From Halicephalobus mephisto (Eukaryota; Nematoda; Chromadorea; Rhabditida; Panagrolaimidae): 64,000 nucleotides of DNA. The position numbers and the translations under genes were made by a program. Positions 9,238-21,677 of the stretch are shown here, piece after piece. Location of the stretch: NCBI GenBank assembly GCA_009193035.1, contig SWDT01000092.1:124001-188000 (forward strand), in the 5' to 3' direction. The notes below the pieces were generated by a model. The model was not told the origin of the DNA. It saw nothing but the letters and a program-made list of their open reading frames with translations, and made no database searches. How positions within the stretch are numbered: position 1 is the first letter of the stretch; each line of letters begins with the position of its first letter.

Positions 9238-12221
9238 ATGGCTTCTTCTCGAGGACGGACCAGGTTGGCGGAGAAACCCCCTAAGAAGTACGTGTTCGGA
9301 AGTTCTACCCCGAGAGAACTCAGTCACATTTCCGTCCCTCCGGTGTTCCGGGCCATTGACTCCAAGAGCCAAAAGGAAATAGCTGCGAGGTCACATTCAT
9401 CTGCTTCTGTGATGGCGACTTCTTTACTCATGACGGAGAGACCAAAAGTGAATTTGGCTTATTATGTACGGAAAGCTCATCATTCACAACCTCCTCCAAA
9501 AATATGTAGGTTATTTTTAATTTACTTGAAATTTCTTATTCCGACATACGAAACATATTTACAAATAGACAACAGTAGAATTGTCAAATTCGAGACACTG
9601 GAGGGATTCTGAAGTACCTGGGGACCGAGAAAGAGATACTTTACCGTCTGCTTCCGTCGTGTTGGTTTCATCGGCTTCAGCAGTAGTTTCCTTACTATTG
9701 GACTCATCACTCGGCTCATGAATCTTGATCGCAAGATTAACTTTGGTGGGTTCTTGGAAATGCACTTGAGAGTGTTTATCTGGAGCAGTTCTATGCAGTT
9801 GGATTGGAGGAGCTTCCAAGTCACGTGGTAGTGGAGACTTGGGTCTTTGTCTCGGTTGCCGAAAAGTGTACCTCCTCAAGGTCTGCCTTGATTTGGACCA
9901 CATTTGTTTCGCCACAGTTGGTTCTGTCTGCTCATCGGTCCCAACCACACAGAAGGCTAACACAATAACAACAGTAACAATAGACACCAGTGCCAAATAT
10001 AGACCCGATCCGAATAAGTGAATATCAATCCAACTAATAGTGATCCCGCAGATTAATAGAAACACATTAACACCGAATATCAGCAACAACAAATTCATAC
10101 TCTATACACCCCCGAAGGTAGACAGTGAAGGGATTTCGGCAATAACGACGGTGAAAGTTGGTTTTAGAGCACGGCAGAAATAAAACGAAGCATTGGCATC
10201 GAAGAATAGGACGTTGAGAAGCGGTGGTGTGTAACTAACAGGATAGAAGTCCGGTCCTTTTTAGATGCAACAAGCTGGTTCTTTCTACAACCGTTCCTAA
10301 AACAACTATTAAATAAAACTAAAATTGACAAAATTCCCACGATAAATAGAAATGAAAACAATGACACTTATATTCACGAGACCGGTCAAGAGCTGCCAGA
10401 ATGGAAGGCGTCAACTGCCTCCAGGGATGCGCTTCTCTGAATTCCTTTTTCAATTCTACCATTGCAACAAAACGAATTTGTAAAAGCTAGCTCCACAAAC
10501 CGAATTAATTATTCTCACTTTTGCGCGGACAAGCTCAGCTATTTATTCAGAGTAATCCTTTTTTGAGCAAAAAGTACGTCAACCTCAGAAAAACATTACT
10601 AAACAGATCCCAAACCAAAAAAAGACCAAAGGCGAGAAGCAAATTTGTTTACTGAATCTCAGCGGATCCAAGGGAGAAAATAGAAGCTAAGATGAAATTT
10701 TGTTGAAGTGATTACAATAATAAGGCTCTAAGAATAATAGGGAGTTGTTCTGCTCGTCCTTTAGGTCTAATATTTTAATTTTAAAAATTTAAAGAAGAAC
10801 AACAAAATTTGCAGAAAAGGGTAAACTGCCAAAACAAGAGGAAAATTCTCTATTCCTGTCATATAAAACCAAAAACACACGAAAACAATGAAAAGATTCG
10901 TTTCAACGCCATAGTTGATTTATTTTTAACTGGGAAAGGCAAAATTGGTAGCGAATGAAAAGTTTTTTGGCAAACAGGTCCAGCAGACTGTCACGTCTTT
11001 ACACGCGACAAAACCATTCATTCTCGTTATTTTGGTTCTGAGAGTTAAATTTGTGAATAACATATTATTTTTATATATACATTTACAAAGTAATAATTTG
11101 TATATCCATATTTTTATGAAATTCAGTATGAAAAGCAGAATGCTGATATAAATAGGGACAATTTGATATTTCATATCAATAGATTTCAACCACTTTCATA
11201 AACAAGCAGATTTATTCAATTCAGTTAATAAAAACGGATTCCAGCGGGGACACATAGTGTAAAATCCTTTGCTTTCGGCTCCTCGACGCCTAGAGAATTT
11301 TCCCATTTGAACAGAATCCTCCCGTCTTTAAGGGTATATGACGCCAAGATTCCAAAGAAGAAAGATTCTCCATCAAAGTCTCTAACTTTAGACAACAGAA
11401 AAAGTAAGTCGAATTTCGTAATGACAATCATATTGCCGTGAAATGAGAAATAAGTATTATTATGAAATTGTTTCGACACAAACTTCTGGGATTTTTAGTT
11501 TCGAAATATTGGTCCCGAAAGTTTCCAGTGAACTCTGGATTGTTTTGAAAATTCCGATAAGATTCTAGAATTCATAGTAAATTTCTATGAAATTCTTTAA
11601 AAATTCAAAATATTTCACTAAATTCTAGAAGCTTTTGAACTTTCCAATGGATTTCAGAAATTCCCACGGAATTCTAATAATTATATAAAGTAATTTTCAG
11701 TGAGATCTGCGAGTAATAATCATAGGCAGAAAAACGAAAGGGTAGAAGACGACATTTCTTCTGAACCCGACATTGTTCAATATAGACATTATGAGTTTTT
11801 GAACTCATTGGCAGAGAGAAAGAATGCTGCAAGTTTTTACATTGTTTATTTGATTAGTAATTAATTTCAGAAGCTGGAGGCAGAGGAGGAGACGATAGAA
11901 ACAGAATTAGCTCAGGAACTCGCGACAGAAGCTAGACAGCCGGTCAGTGTAGTCAAGGAAGTGGGAGATGAGTTGAGTAGACACGATGAGGTCAGGATTG
12001 TACCAGTGGTTGAAGCCCATGAGGTCTCTAATCCAGTGTTGAATGAAGATCATCAAGTGTTCGAAGAACAGTCTGTTGTCAAGAGTCTCGGCAATCTCCA
12101 AGATGTCGCCAGCTCTTTGATGAACGATGCCATTAACGGAAATTCGTCCTCAGAAACAATTGTGCTAGAACCCAAAGATGGTGATGAAGTTGAAGCTTTA
12201 TCTTCAGATGAAACGCCTTGA
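9238..12221 (+). CDS. unrecognised protein, three-exon model with a 2.2 kb intron
   Basis: The proposed exons are 9238-9505, 11701-11843 and 11871-12221, about 254 aa. The ATG at 9238 follows a splice acceptor ending at 9235. Exon 1 encodes a basic, Ser/Pro-rich sequence with no domain I know. Exon 3 is acidic (an LEAEEE stretch, later DGDEVEALSSDE) and hydrophilic throughout. No signal peptide or membrane segment is visible. An AATAAA at 12265, 44 nt after the stop, supports the 3' end. The link between exon 1 and exon 2 across 2.2 kb is the weakest part: the exons keep frame only with donor 9506 and donor 11844 (ATT|GTTTAT). Exon 1 and exons 2-3 could belong to two genes. Function unknown. 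Confidence 0.45.
9559..10098 (-). CDS. possible two-helix membrane protein nested in an opposite-strand intron
   Basis: An intronless 179-aa frame starts at ATG 10098. Two hydrophobic segments (about residues 1-23 and 31-52) are separated by a short loop and followed by a long hydrophilic tail rich in basic residues, then Ser/Thr/Glu. This looks like a small tetraspan-like or two-pass protein with a cytoplasmic tail, but I recognise no family. The whole frame lies inside the long first intron (9506-11700) of the plus-strand gene. Support is limited to frame length, an ATG start and a sensible hydrophobicity pattern. It might be part of a longer gene with further exons. Confidence 0.45.
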   Translation of the reverse strand: MNLLLLIFGVNVFLLICGITISWIDIHLFGSGLYLALVSIVTVVIVLAFCVVGTDEQTEPTVAKQMWSKSRQTLRRYTFRQPRQRPKSPLPRDLEAPPIQLHRTAPDKHSQVHFQEPTKVNLAIKIHEPSDESNSKETTAEADETNTTEADGKVSLSRSPGTSESLQCLEFDNSTVVYL

Positions 12222-12264
12222 TTCGTTTCCCAAATGCTTTGATCTCAAGCAATCATTAATTTCC

Positions 12265-12270
12265 AATAAA
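12265..12270 (+). terminator. candidate polyadenylation signal
   Basis: An AATAAA hexamer lies 44 nt after the stop codon at 12221; a second AATAAA follows near 12294. This supports the end of the three-exon gene. Confidence 0.5.
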
Positions 12271-13514
12271 ATCACATTATTGCAAATGTTCGAAATAAAG
12301 ATTGTTACGAAATTATCCTAATATGAATTTTTAGAGTTATTCGGGAAATTTTAGAATTTCTCATTTCAAATTTCGATTTCAACTGTCATTGGATTTCAAA
12401 AGTTAGGAAATTTCATAATTCAGAGCACTTTCAGGAAATATTGAAAAACAGGAATCCTCCGTTGTAGTCTGTAAGATTCCGGACATTCCTATGGAATTGT
12501 AGTTTCTCAAAATCCCCAATTACAGTAAATTCAGTTTTCAGTCGGAATGTGATCATGCTTAAATTTTGAAGAAATTTTGACTCTTAAGTTACTTCATCTC
12601 CCTTACCGAGTTGCATTACCTCGGTATCGTTTTCGTTTTGCAAAGTAAACACTTGGCTTCCAAAGGTTTCTTGCCGTTCTGACTCTAATGCGGTCGTTTT
12701 TGGTGATTCACCTGGTCCCACGCTGCCAGCTCTTCTGGCCAGGTTGTTTCACTCCACAAGATGAGAGTTTAATTGAAATCGAATTTCTCTTATCTAAAGT
12801 CATTTCCAGAGGGTACTTGCGCAAGATATTCTAGAAGCAAAACAGTTTTCTTTAATGTATGCAACTAAACCTACTTAAGCCCCCATTCTGAAAACTAAGC
12901 TCCTCGACCAAAATTGAGTGAAAATGCCGTTTGTTTCGAACCTACTTCCCTAACTTAATCCTGTATTGTTATTCGGATTGCTCTTTTCGAAAATAATTTC
13001 CAGAAACGGTAACTTCTGTCGGGATTATCCAGACTTGAGGAAAACAATCTTTGCTCACGTAGCGTATTTGTTGTTTCGTAACTTGCATGTCGAAGTTGTA
13101 ATGCGCGTCAATCGAGGAAGACCTAGTACTTCCAACTTCCGAATCCCTTCATTGCTTGTTGTGCCATTCTTCCCTTCAAGCTTCCACTAATCTTTGCATT
13201 AGTGCTCAACACCTTGCTGCTATAAGCCCCTGGATGCGCTTGACGAAGCTCAGCTTCCAAGTACTTTCAGAGTCTAGGTTATCGAAAGGGGATTTGATAT
13301 TCGAAAGAGCTAGCTCCATCCTTTTGATTACCTTAGTCAGATTTGCCTTTCAGGCTTAAACTTTTACTCCGACAAAGCGGATTTTCGTCTGGCATGACAC
13401 TACGGTAATCCCTCGGAATATAATTTTGTTAAAGTCTTTTTAGAAGACTCGCTTTCCAGTTGTACTTGGATTTTTATCCAGAGTCAAGCCTAGTAATCGT
13501 CCCGCTATTATAAA

Positions 13515-13720
13515 AATTAGAAATGGACGTTATTACGGAATTCTCCTGAAATGAATTCCCAGATTACTTTAGAAACTGTCAGAATCTCAGCTTCGAATGC
13601 TGAATCTAAGTTTTCAGCCAATTCCGGGAAGTTTCTGTGGAATTCTAATTAGATAAATATAGAAATTAAAAATATATATTATTACGGGATTTCTCCGACA
13701 TGAATTTTTAAAATTCTTGC
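13515..13720. repeat. diverged tandem repeat, about 149-nt period
   Basis: The motif TTATTACGGAATTCTCC near 13530 recurs as TTATTACGGGATTTCTCC near 13679, each followed by a related ATGAATT segment. The copies have diverged. The surrounding DNA is rich in TTCTAGAA-like words. Confidence 0.4.
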
Positions 13721-13954
13721 CTATAAGTGTTAAATCTGTTTCCACCAGATTCTAGAAGGTTCTAGAGCTTTCGTGAGACTCTGGAACATATTTCTGTGTA
13801 CAAATTGTTCCAAAAATGTTCTATTTAGCGATATTTAAACTTTACTTAATATATAAAGTACAAATAATCGATTATATTTGCCGAAAATAAAAAACCAAAT
13901 ATACCTAATCAAACCTTAGTCGAACTCAACATAATTTAGTCCATTTTTCATGAA

Positions 13955-14030
13955 TATAAACCTATCAAGCCTAATCTAACCTAGTCTAAGCCTAAACTCA
14001 GGTCTAAATCTACCTTAAATTTAACCTTAC
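13955..14030. repeat. degenerate telomere-like GCCTAA tract
   Basis: GCCTAA, the complement of the nematode telomere unit TTAGGC, occurs near 13969 and 13990. It sits among related CCTAT, CCTAG and TCTAA words over about 70 nt. This could be a decayed interstitial telomere-like tract or simple low-complexity sequence. Confidence 0.3.
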
Positions 14031-17000
14031 CAGAAAATTAATTAACTTTGATGGGTTTTTATCCTCTCCTTCCCGGTGACTCATTGAAGTAACGTGCAAT
14101 CCAGTGCTTTAATAGTAACTCTGATTTCAGACTTAACCTTGCTAAATTTATCAACCCTTTTCTAATATATCTAAAATGGATACTAATACCTAGAATATAT
14201 GTGAACTAATCATAGATGTCTTTAAAGATAGATATATACAGTATATCTCGGAATTTTGTGTCCTTCGTTTATAACACCTCAAAATAATCATCAAAATCGT
14301 ATTTTATAGAAAGTTGTAACACTGAGGTCTATCATTTGAGTTTTCATCCATTTCTTCAAGTCTTTCTCTTCAGAAGCTACTTGAACAAATTCTGATGATA
14401 CTCCTAAAAGTAGCATAATGAGAGCTATCTATATTTTTAATAACATCATTTTAGATAAATTTTTAAATTTTTTACAAATTTTTAAAGTTAATGCTAAAGA
14501 ACTCTTTTTTCAACTGTCTTCAGAATAAATTTCCGAAACAAAATATTGACTTTTGAGTGAGCCTAATATGCCTCTATAATCATTATGGTAAAACATTATG
14601 TAGATAGTGATTCTTATATTGAAATATGTGGAGTTCTGGAAAACCTCTAAAACTGCTGATATATCCAGTGAATACGTGGAGACACAATATCGAACCTTCA
14701 TCAATTAGTCTAATCTTTATTCCTAGATTCGTAATTTAAGAAAATCACGCAAATTCAAGTTGGCGATTTTAGATGCTAGAATCCGATTTTGACGCCCAAT
14801 GAAGCGATAATCATGAATTTGAAAGGGTAGGAGTCGAGTTTCTATCAAATATATTTGATGGAACAAAATACTCTTACATGGCTTCTGAAGTGAGTTATGT
14901 GTGACACAAAATTTCACGAGATTTTCGAAAATTGCAAGGGTTTCTATGGAATTTTATTCCAACCAAATTGATATCGTTGGGTTAACTGGCTTTTGCACGA
15001 CCATGGAAGCAGGTTTGATACTCGTACAAAAAACGGAAAAAAGACTTATCCAGAAATTCCCCAGATTCAGTTACTCACCTAAGATAAGGTTGCAGATAAA
15101 GTTTTTAAAGAAGTTTTATTGCGCTCGCCTCGATAGTCATCAAATGTGCTCTTTTGATGATAATCGAGAAGTTCTGACCCAATTCATGTAACAAGCCAGT
15201 GGGTCTTCCAGAATCCATTTATTAGCCTTCCACGGGTTTTTTCTTCGTAAACTTTGTCTTTTACAGTTCGTGCAGTCATGCATGACAAAAACAAGGCCAA
15301 GACTTACAGTTTGGTCTTTATGGCTTGATGAAATCAAAGATGCTATTTGCTTCTTTAATCTGCGGTCTTGTACTGTTTGATCTGTCAGTGGTGGGAGATG
15401 ATCTACAACAAAATAACATTTCCTCGGCATTGATACACTCTGAGTGATCATCTTTCTCAGTTGGTCTAAGAATATAACCTTAATCTGGGAAATTATAGGT
15501 CAACAGAACTTCAGCTAGGATTTTTGATAATAACATCTTGTAAATCCTTGGGAGTTGTTTGGTCACTCACCCACTTGACATAAAAATAACATCTGTTGAT
15601 TGTACAAAAACAGTCAATTGTCATTTGTTTGAGCTAATGCGCGCAACTTGTCGAGCAACCGCCGCAGGGCAAGCTCATCCACCGTGCACTTGGTCGAGGT
15701 CGCGAGTTTACTATAGGATTCTTCCTCCCTATTCGGTCATTGCCTGCAAATTATTCGTTCTCAGTCTTTTTTCTTTATTTGCTCAAATGTTTTGCGGTCT
15801 AACGTCAAAAAGGATTGTGCGATAAGTTTTCTAGGCTTAGAGAAAAGCTGCGCGAATCGAAGCATCCGTGTCTATGGTCAACTCCTCTCGTTAATTAGCA
15901 TCTGTCTATTTCTTCAAAGTAAAAATCAACTATCCCAAGCTTGTACTCACTGTTTTTATCTATTATCATTCATAGAGTGATCAAGTTGGTTAGTCGTTAT
16001 CTCTAATTTCTCTTGCCAAAAACATATGCCAGTTCCTTATCAGGCGACCTCAGACAGACTTTCCTCTCTTTAAGATAGGCAAACAAGGTCTATTCTTGAC
16101 CCACTCTAACTTAGAAGTTAAGACCAAACAAGGTTCTTCAAAATATTATCTGTTTTCCAAACCTACTGTTGGAATTTCTAAAAGGAAAAACTGATTTTTG
16201 GTTTCGTCAAAGCCTGGATTGAACTTGATTTTGTTTTGAAATCATGGAAAATTTGGTCTTTTCCCCGAGTCTTTGGTATTTGGCACAATTAACCGTCTTC
16301 ATGGCGCCAGGCAACTTCTGAAAGTCCTTTCGTGCTACTGTTTCTGAGTAAAGTTTTTGCAAATCGGCGCCGATCAAGCATTTCGTCGTTAATACTGCGT
16401 TATTCATTCCGTTTTTCTCATAAGGTTAACGGTTCCTCCGAAAACTTGACCTTTAATTGGAAGATTATTTGTCTCTCGATGCAGTTGCTTATTCGATGAC
16501 ATCCAGAAAGTGATATTATTTGGATTTTGTTTCCCGTATTTTTTCTTTCAAAACTGCGCAAATCTCATTCTCTATAGGCTAAAGTTTTTTGCGAGCTAAT
16601 CGAAGAGACAGTCAGCTGGCAGGAGTAATTTGTAGTCATTGCTACCAAAAAAGACAATAGAGCCGGACGGACTCGAGAGAGATTTGCTCAACAACAATCG
16701 GTCACGACGAGTCTCTAGGATAAGTCTGAGCTAAATCACAGAAACTGCTTTTTGATTTCGATGATGAAAGACGACGATAACAAGCTATTTCCTCGCTTTT
16801 TTATCAAACCTACCGCTTGGTTGTTTTCATGCTCAAGTACTTTCAAAACAGACTAAGGTGAAATCAACCTTTTTATCACTTTTTGGAGCCTGCTCGATCG
16901 ACACTAATCAAGAGTATTTGGCAAAAACAAAAATTGAACGATGTTAGTTTTCCTAACGGAGACAGGTTGAGCAGTCTACTGTAGAAGCCCTCGACAAAAG

Positions 17001-17515
17001 CTTTAATCCTAAATCTTGACTCTAAGCCCGACTGACACCTAGGCTGGATTATTACGAGATTCAGCTTTCATTTTCATAAAAGTAGCTTTATTCTTAATTA
17101 AATGGAACCCTCTCGAAGTCACTTGGTCTTTAGAATGCTTCTATCACTCCCTGATCTCTTGATCTTTCTGTAACTTTTACGGAAGTTGATGAATTTGGAA
17201 ATTCCTCGAATTTCTGGGGATTGTATCTACCGATGACCATAAAAGACATCAGAACCACCGAAGACATGAGCCTGGTTAGTACCATGAGTTAAGAAGAAGC
17301 CTTGAAACTAGAAGGATTAGAGGCGCAACTGAGTGAGTCTTGTCTTTTTCCAGCGTCCCTTTCCATAGCGGAGCAGTCGATGGATTAGGCGCTCCGTTTT
17401 CGGCTTTTTACTGGATGCCACCAAGTCTGAGACTGTTTGCGTGTGTCGGTGCTTTGAAAATGGGGCTTAACGTTGCCCTAAGCTAAGCCTGAGAAGCTTT
17501 GGTTGCCGCCCGGAA

Positions 17516-17545
17516 GAAGCCCCAACCTTACAGCTTCGGGGCTTC
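17516..17545. other. perfect 8-bp hairpin upstream of fozi-1
   Basis: GAAGCCCC and GGGGCTTC flank a 14-nt loop, about 140 nt before the fozi-1 ATG. A further GGGGCTT lies near 17463. It may be an RNA or DNA structure in the promoter or 5' UTR; no function can be assigned. Confidence 0.3.
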
Positions 17546-17683
17546 CAGGCTCAATCGACAATTAATCGTGATTCCCATCTCCGGGTCTCCTATTTTCCTT
17601 TGCATACGAGTAATTGCTGATTTTAGGGGAATAGGAAGTGAAAACGACATGAACATAGCTTTACTGTGAACCTAGAATTAACG

Positions 17684-20322
17684 ATGTTGGCCACTAATCC
17701 TTCTCCTGGATTGTCTCAGTTCTCTATCAACCTACTTCACAATGGTGATTCATTGAGGAATTGCTCAACTCCAAATGGACGATCAGTATCTCCGAAATCC
17801 GCAGATGACAACGTCAGTGGAAGTAGTGCTACTACGGCTTCTAGTCCATCCACAACTCCAGCTTTGCTTAATAATAACTCCATCAACCAAGATAATAACG
17901 AAGTGAAGGAAAAGTCAGATGATGGTAAATCTGGTCCCGAGAACATTTTCGAGAATATTTCTTTACTGGCTCAGAGTAACCTCTGGGGAAACGCGATTGG
18001 AGGCGATCAACCATCGTTCATGGATGCTGCTCTTTATGCCATGGCTTCTCAACCACTTGGAAATCAAATTCGAGATCCAGAAGTCTTACAACAACTATTA
18101 AAGCAACACGCCTTCTTGCAGAGGCAGATTCAGCCGAATTCAGCTCTTTCGGCTCTCCAACTACGTCAACGAGCAGCAGCTCAGCAACTAATTGGAGCCG
18201 TAGCCAGCTCTTCGACTAATCAATCAAGTACTGCAAAAACCGAACCTGTGAATCAGAAACCAGAAACGGGACAATCTCCAGATAAAAAACGAGTAAGTTC
18301 ACCTTCAAAGAATTCCGCATCGATAAACCTACTTGCAGGGATATCCATACACCTTTCAGTATTGTGTCTTGTGCCAGAAGAATGTACACAGTTCGAAGCT
18401 CCCCTGTCACATTCGTCAGTGTCACGTCGGCAAACCTATGTTTCAATGTCCTGCATGCGACTTTACCTCTACTTATTCGAAAAACAATGTTAAGAGCCAT
18501 ATGGTTTCTCTTCACGGCATCACGGGTGACCCGATTAGTTACATGGATGATTACGCAGAACAAGTCGAAGAGTTTATGAAGAAATGCTTTCCTAACGTCC
18601 GGGGTCGAGCTCGGCCATTTCCTGGTCGATCGAATAACAACTACAGTAATACGACTACTCGGCAGGTTGGTAATCATAAAGGTCGCCACCGCAGCTCGAC
18701 TTCAGTCTCGACGGCGGCCAGTGCGAGTCCTCAAGCAGCCAATGAGCAGACTTCTCTCTTATCCAATGGCACACACACGAGTTTGCTCTTGCCTAAATTC
18801 CCTTTATTCAACGTTCTCCAGAATGGAACAAGCTTGGACATTCCTGGGGATAAGCCATTCCCAGAGATTAAGGTCAGTTTGTGTTAGGAAAGAACACGTG
18901 TCGATGGCTAAACCCGGAAATCCTGTTAATACTGGGAAGAACTTTCAGGAGGAAATTGTCGAATCCCCTCGGTCAGTGCAGAAGGAGGAAAGCACGGGCG
19001 AGAGAAAACAAGAAGATCAGAAAATTGAGCCCGTGGTACAAAAGTCCGACTTCGAGGACAACGACAAAGCAATCTACACAAACTTCACTCATCGGTTCGT
19101 TTCTGATTCTAAGATCAAAGGAACTGTATTTGAAACCTTTACGAACAGCTCTGACCTTATTGATGTGAGTTTCACTTTTTTATCCTGATGAAATAAGGTA
19201 AATTTTACAGAGAATAGACTTATCAGAAGTTGCTACGTTCATAGAAAATAATAACAACCGACTGCTAAATGCAGAACAGATAGAAGCCATTTCTAAAGTC
19301 CGAAAGCAACTTCCGAAAAAGGATTTTGAAATCATGTTTGCCCTCTACAAGTAAGTGTTTAGTTTGATTAATTATTTAACGAATAACTACAGATGTGATA
19401 CAAGTTTACTTTCCCTGGCCCAAGTCCGACTGATCAAGACAATCGCGCCTTCGGAAGTGGATGCAAGACGATTCCAATCGTTCTGTGAAGCAAATTCCGT
19501 CAGCAATCTGTCAGAAGAGGAGAAATTCGTCATAGAATTAAGCAATATTGAACAGCTTTTTTCCCGACTAAAAATCATGGAAATGACGCATGCTTATCCA
19601 GATATGTTATTTAATCTTCAACAAGTTTGTTTATCTAATTTATCCCTAAGTAATTAATCCGCCCTAGGAAATCAACACGTACGCCCAAGCAGCGTCAATA
19701 TTACGTCACGACTCCCTCCTCGCGATGATTCTACAGTGCTCGACTATTTACGCAAACTTTTTGTGCGGAGATTTTGGCGCCCAGTTAATCCATGGCATCA
19801 GAGTGAACGAAGCCATTGAAGTTTGCAACTACGAGTTCCCAAACGGGACAAAGATTAGCAAGAAGATCGCAGATATGCTACCCATCCACGGCATGAGTGA
19901 CTCGGTGACCAAAAGGCTCAACTTTTATACGGATGCTTGTCAATGTAACTAATTTGTGTTAATAACTGTTTACTCAGTACTCAATTCTAGATTCTTTCTC
20001 AACGCTCGACAACCGGGTAGAAGCCCTAAGTAACTCTATGCTTCAACTAGAGGCCGAGAAGGCTTCTCTGGGGATCGAAGTCACTTCTCCAAGTACAGGA
20101 ATGGTCGTAGAAGAGGCGAAACTCCGAGAATCTCTCCAAGCAGCGCAGGTAAGTCGCGTGCTCTCCACCAGAATAACTTGATTATGGATATTGTAGGCGC
20201 AAATGAATGATGCTCTCCTGTTCTATGCGGAACAACCGGCATCTTCTTGTGATGGCACGAATCCAGAAAACTTCGTTAAGACGGTAACGCAGCTCCTCAG
20301 TCTGCTTGCCAGTGATTTGTAA
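17684..20322 (+). CDS. fozi-1: FOZI-1-like protein: C2H2 zinc fingers plus formin FH2 domain
   Basis: Eight exons join in frame: 17684-18292, 18339-18872, 18949-19164, 19211-19350, 19393-19624, 19668-19944, 19991-20148, 20197-20322, about 763 aa. The first 200 residues are Ser/Asn/Gln-rich. Two C2H2 fingers follow: YCVLCQ...HIRQCH and FQCPACDF...HMVSLH. After a charged linker comes a divergent FH2 domain, recognisable by ALYKCDTSLLSLAQV, SEEEKFVIELSNIEQLFSRL and a lasso-less core ending near NYEFPNGT. The FH2 N-terminal lasso with its conserved tryptophan is not evident. Zinc fingers plus FH2 is the architecture of C. elegans FOZI-1, a nuclear transcription factor of mesodermal and neuronal fate; there the FH2 domain is thought to serve dimerisation rather than actin assembly. 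The ATG at 17684 is the first usable start. An AATAAA lies at 20464. Confidence 0.88.
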
Positions 20323-20463
20323 ACTTTCCTAGCTCAAAACTTGTATTTCAAACTCACTTTCACCTTAGTGTGCACCACCAGTCTTACCTTCCTTTCCATC
20401 AGCATTTTACTTTTACACTAATTATCTGTGAAGATAAATTAAGACAATTTTAAATTCATGAAA

Positions 20464-20469
20464 AATAAA
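20464..20469 (+). terminator. candidate polyadenylation signal of fozi-1
   Basis: AATAAA in an A-rich context, about 140 nt after the fozi-1 stop codon. Confidence 0.5.
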
Positions 20470-20479
20470 AAACAAAAAA

Positions 20480-21670
20480 AGATATAATACATATGATAGG
20501 AAATCCAACGCAAGTTGATTTTCTCATCAACTGTTTTCAACCGAATGGGGAATTGAATCTTACTGTAGAACGTGAAACAAAAGCGATTATTCAAGATCAA
20601 ACACCCCGAGGAACTGTAACTACCAAATTATCTAAATTTATTTGCAAATCCGTAAATGGATAATAGCGATGAGTTAATACGCAAATGCGAATTCATCTCG
20701 CAATTCACTCATTGATACGTGTTTTTGAGTCAATCTTTTGCAAATATAATCCCCACATTATTATCTACCATACTTAATAGGAATATTACTCGACGTGAGT
20801 TCCAAAGAAGATCCATAACGTCATATTTACAATCATACACAGGGAGATGTGAGGAATATTTTGAGGTGGACTTAACAACATGAAGGTGAACTAAATTTCA
20901 AAAATTGAAAACTTATGAAGATTCTAAAAGATGCATTACATCAAACGTTGGGAATTTTTATATGAAGAAAAAATCCCAGACGAAAATACAAAAGAACACC
21001 TACTCCAACGTAAATTACGAAAATGTTGAAATCTATACGTTAATCTTTACGATAAGTTCCTGAGTCCCACGACGAAGTATAATGTGCGCGATTTTATTTC
21101 GTTCAAATTTACTTTTTATTTATCTTTGTTTTCAATGGATTGTAAATATCAATTACTTACGAATAATGTTCCTAAAAAGTGTTAGTAGACAACAATTTGT
21201 AGACTTTATTGATATAAGGACAAATCAATTGTATAATTTTTCGGGAAGATATTATACGAAATCTGTGTATCATGTGTCAACAGGTAAATTGTAATACAAA
21301 ATTTCACTTGTGTACTTGTTATTACTGCTTATTACATGAATTTTAGCTTAATCCAGACAACTTGGTAATTCTAGTTTCTCGAGATGTTCGATTCTCTCAG
21401 AGAGATGTTTATAAACTTCCACCGCGAAATTCCCTACGACCATTTTGACTATAACTCGCTCTCACGCGTGGGTGGAATTGCCGCCAAAGACCTAGCAGTC
21501 TAAGTGAGCTACGTCTACTCCGAAGGGAGCGTTGATCGGGATTGTTTTCCTCGTCTCCTACTATCATTACAGACGTGATTATTGGAAGACAGATTCTTTC
21601 TAGAGGAATATTACCTGAGTTACACTTTGAGGGAAATCTTGAGCCAAGTGCTAATTCGTTGCTTGCCTTA
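20480..21670. other. spacer between fozi-1 and the phosphatase gene
   Basis: Mostly AT-rich sequence without supportable exons. A short open stretch from ATG 21386 and acceptor-like sequences at 21571 and near 21600 suggest that the phosphatase gene may have an additional 5' exon, but I could not join one in frame with confidence. Confidence 0.4.
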
Positions 21671-21677
21671 TTCTGCA

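Larger units (their letters stand above)
12300..17660. other. long non-coding region with degenerate repeats
   Basis: No exon here can be supported by domain, splice pattern and frame together. The open frames at 12966-13190, 15140-15451 and 15559-15980 have no family signal. The left part holds degenerate AATTCTAGAA-type repeats and telomere-like GCCTAA motifs. The right part (about 16.4-17.6 kb) is less AT-rich and may contain the fozi-1 promoter and 5' UTR. Confidence 0.5.

Noticed and set aside
10164..10367. Small hydrophobic minus-strand frame
   Set aside because: The hydrophobic stretch is short, no family is recognised, and it may be a chance frame in the long intron.
11225..11479. 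84-codon minus-strand frame with some protein-like character
   Set aside because: It has no ATG at its start and I found no acceptor and donor pair that links it to another exon. It could be a missed exon, but it cannot be supported.
15140..15451. 103-codon minus-strand frame with CxxC
   Set aside because: Isolated frame in non-coding DNA. A single CxxC is not enough to call a domain and no splice context supports it.
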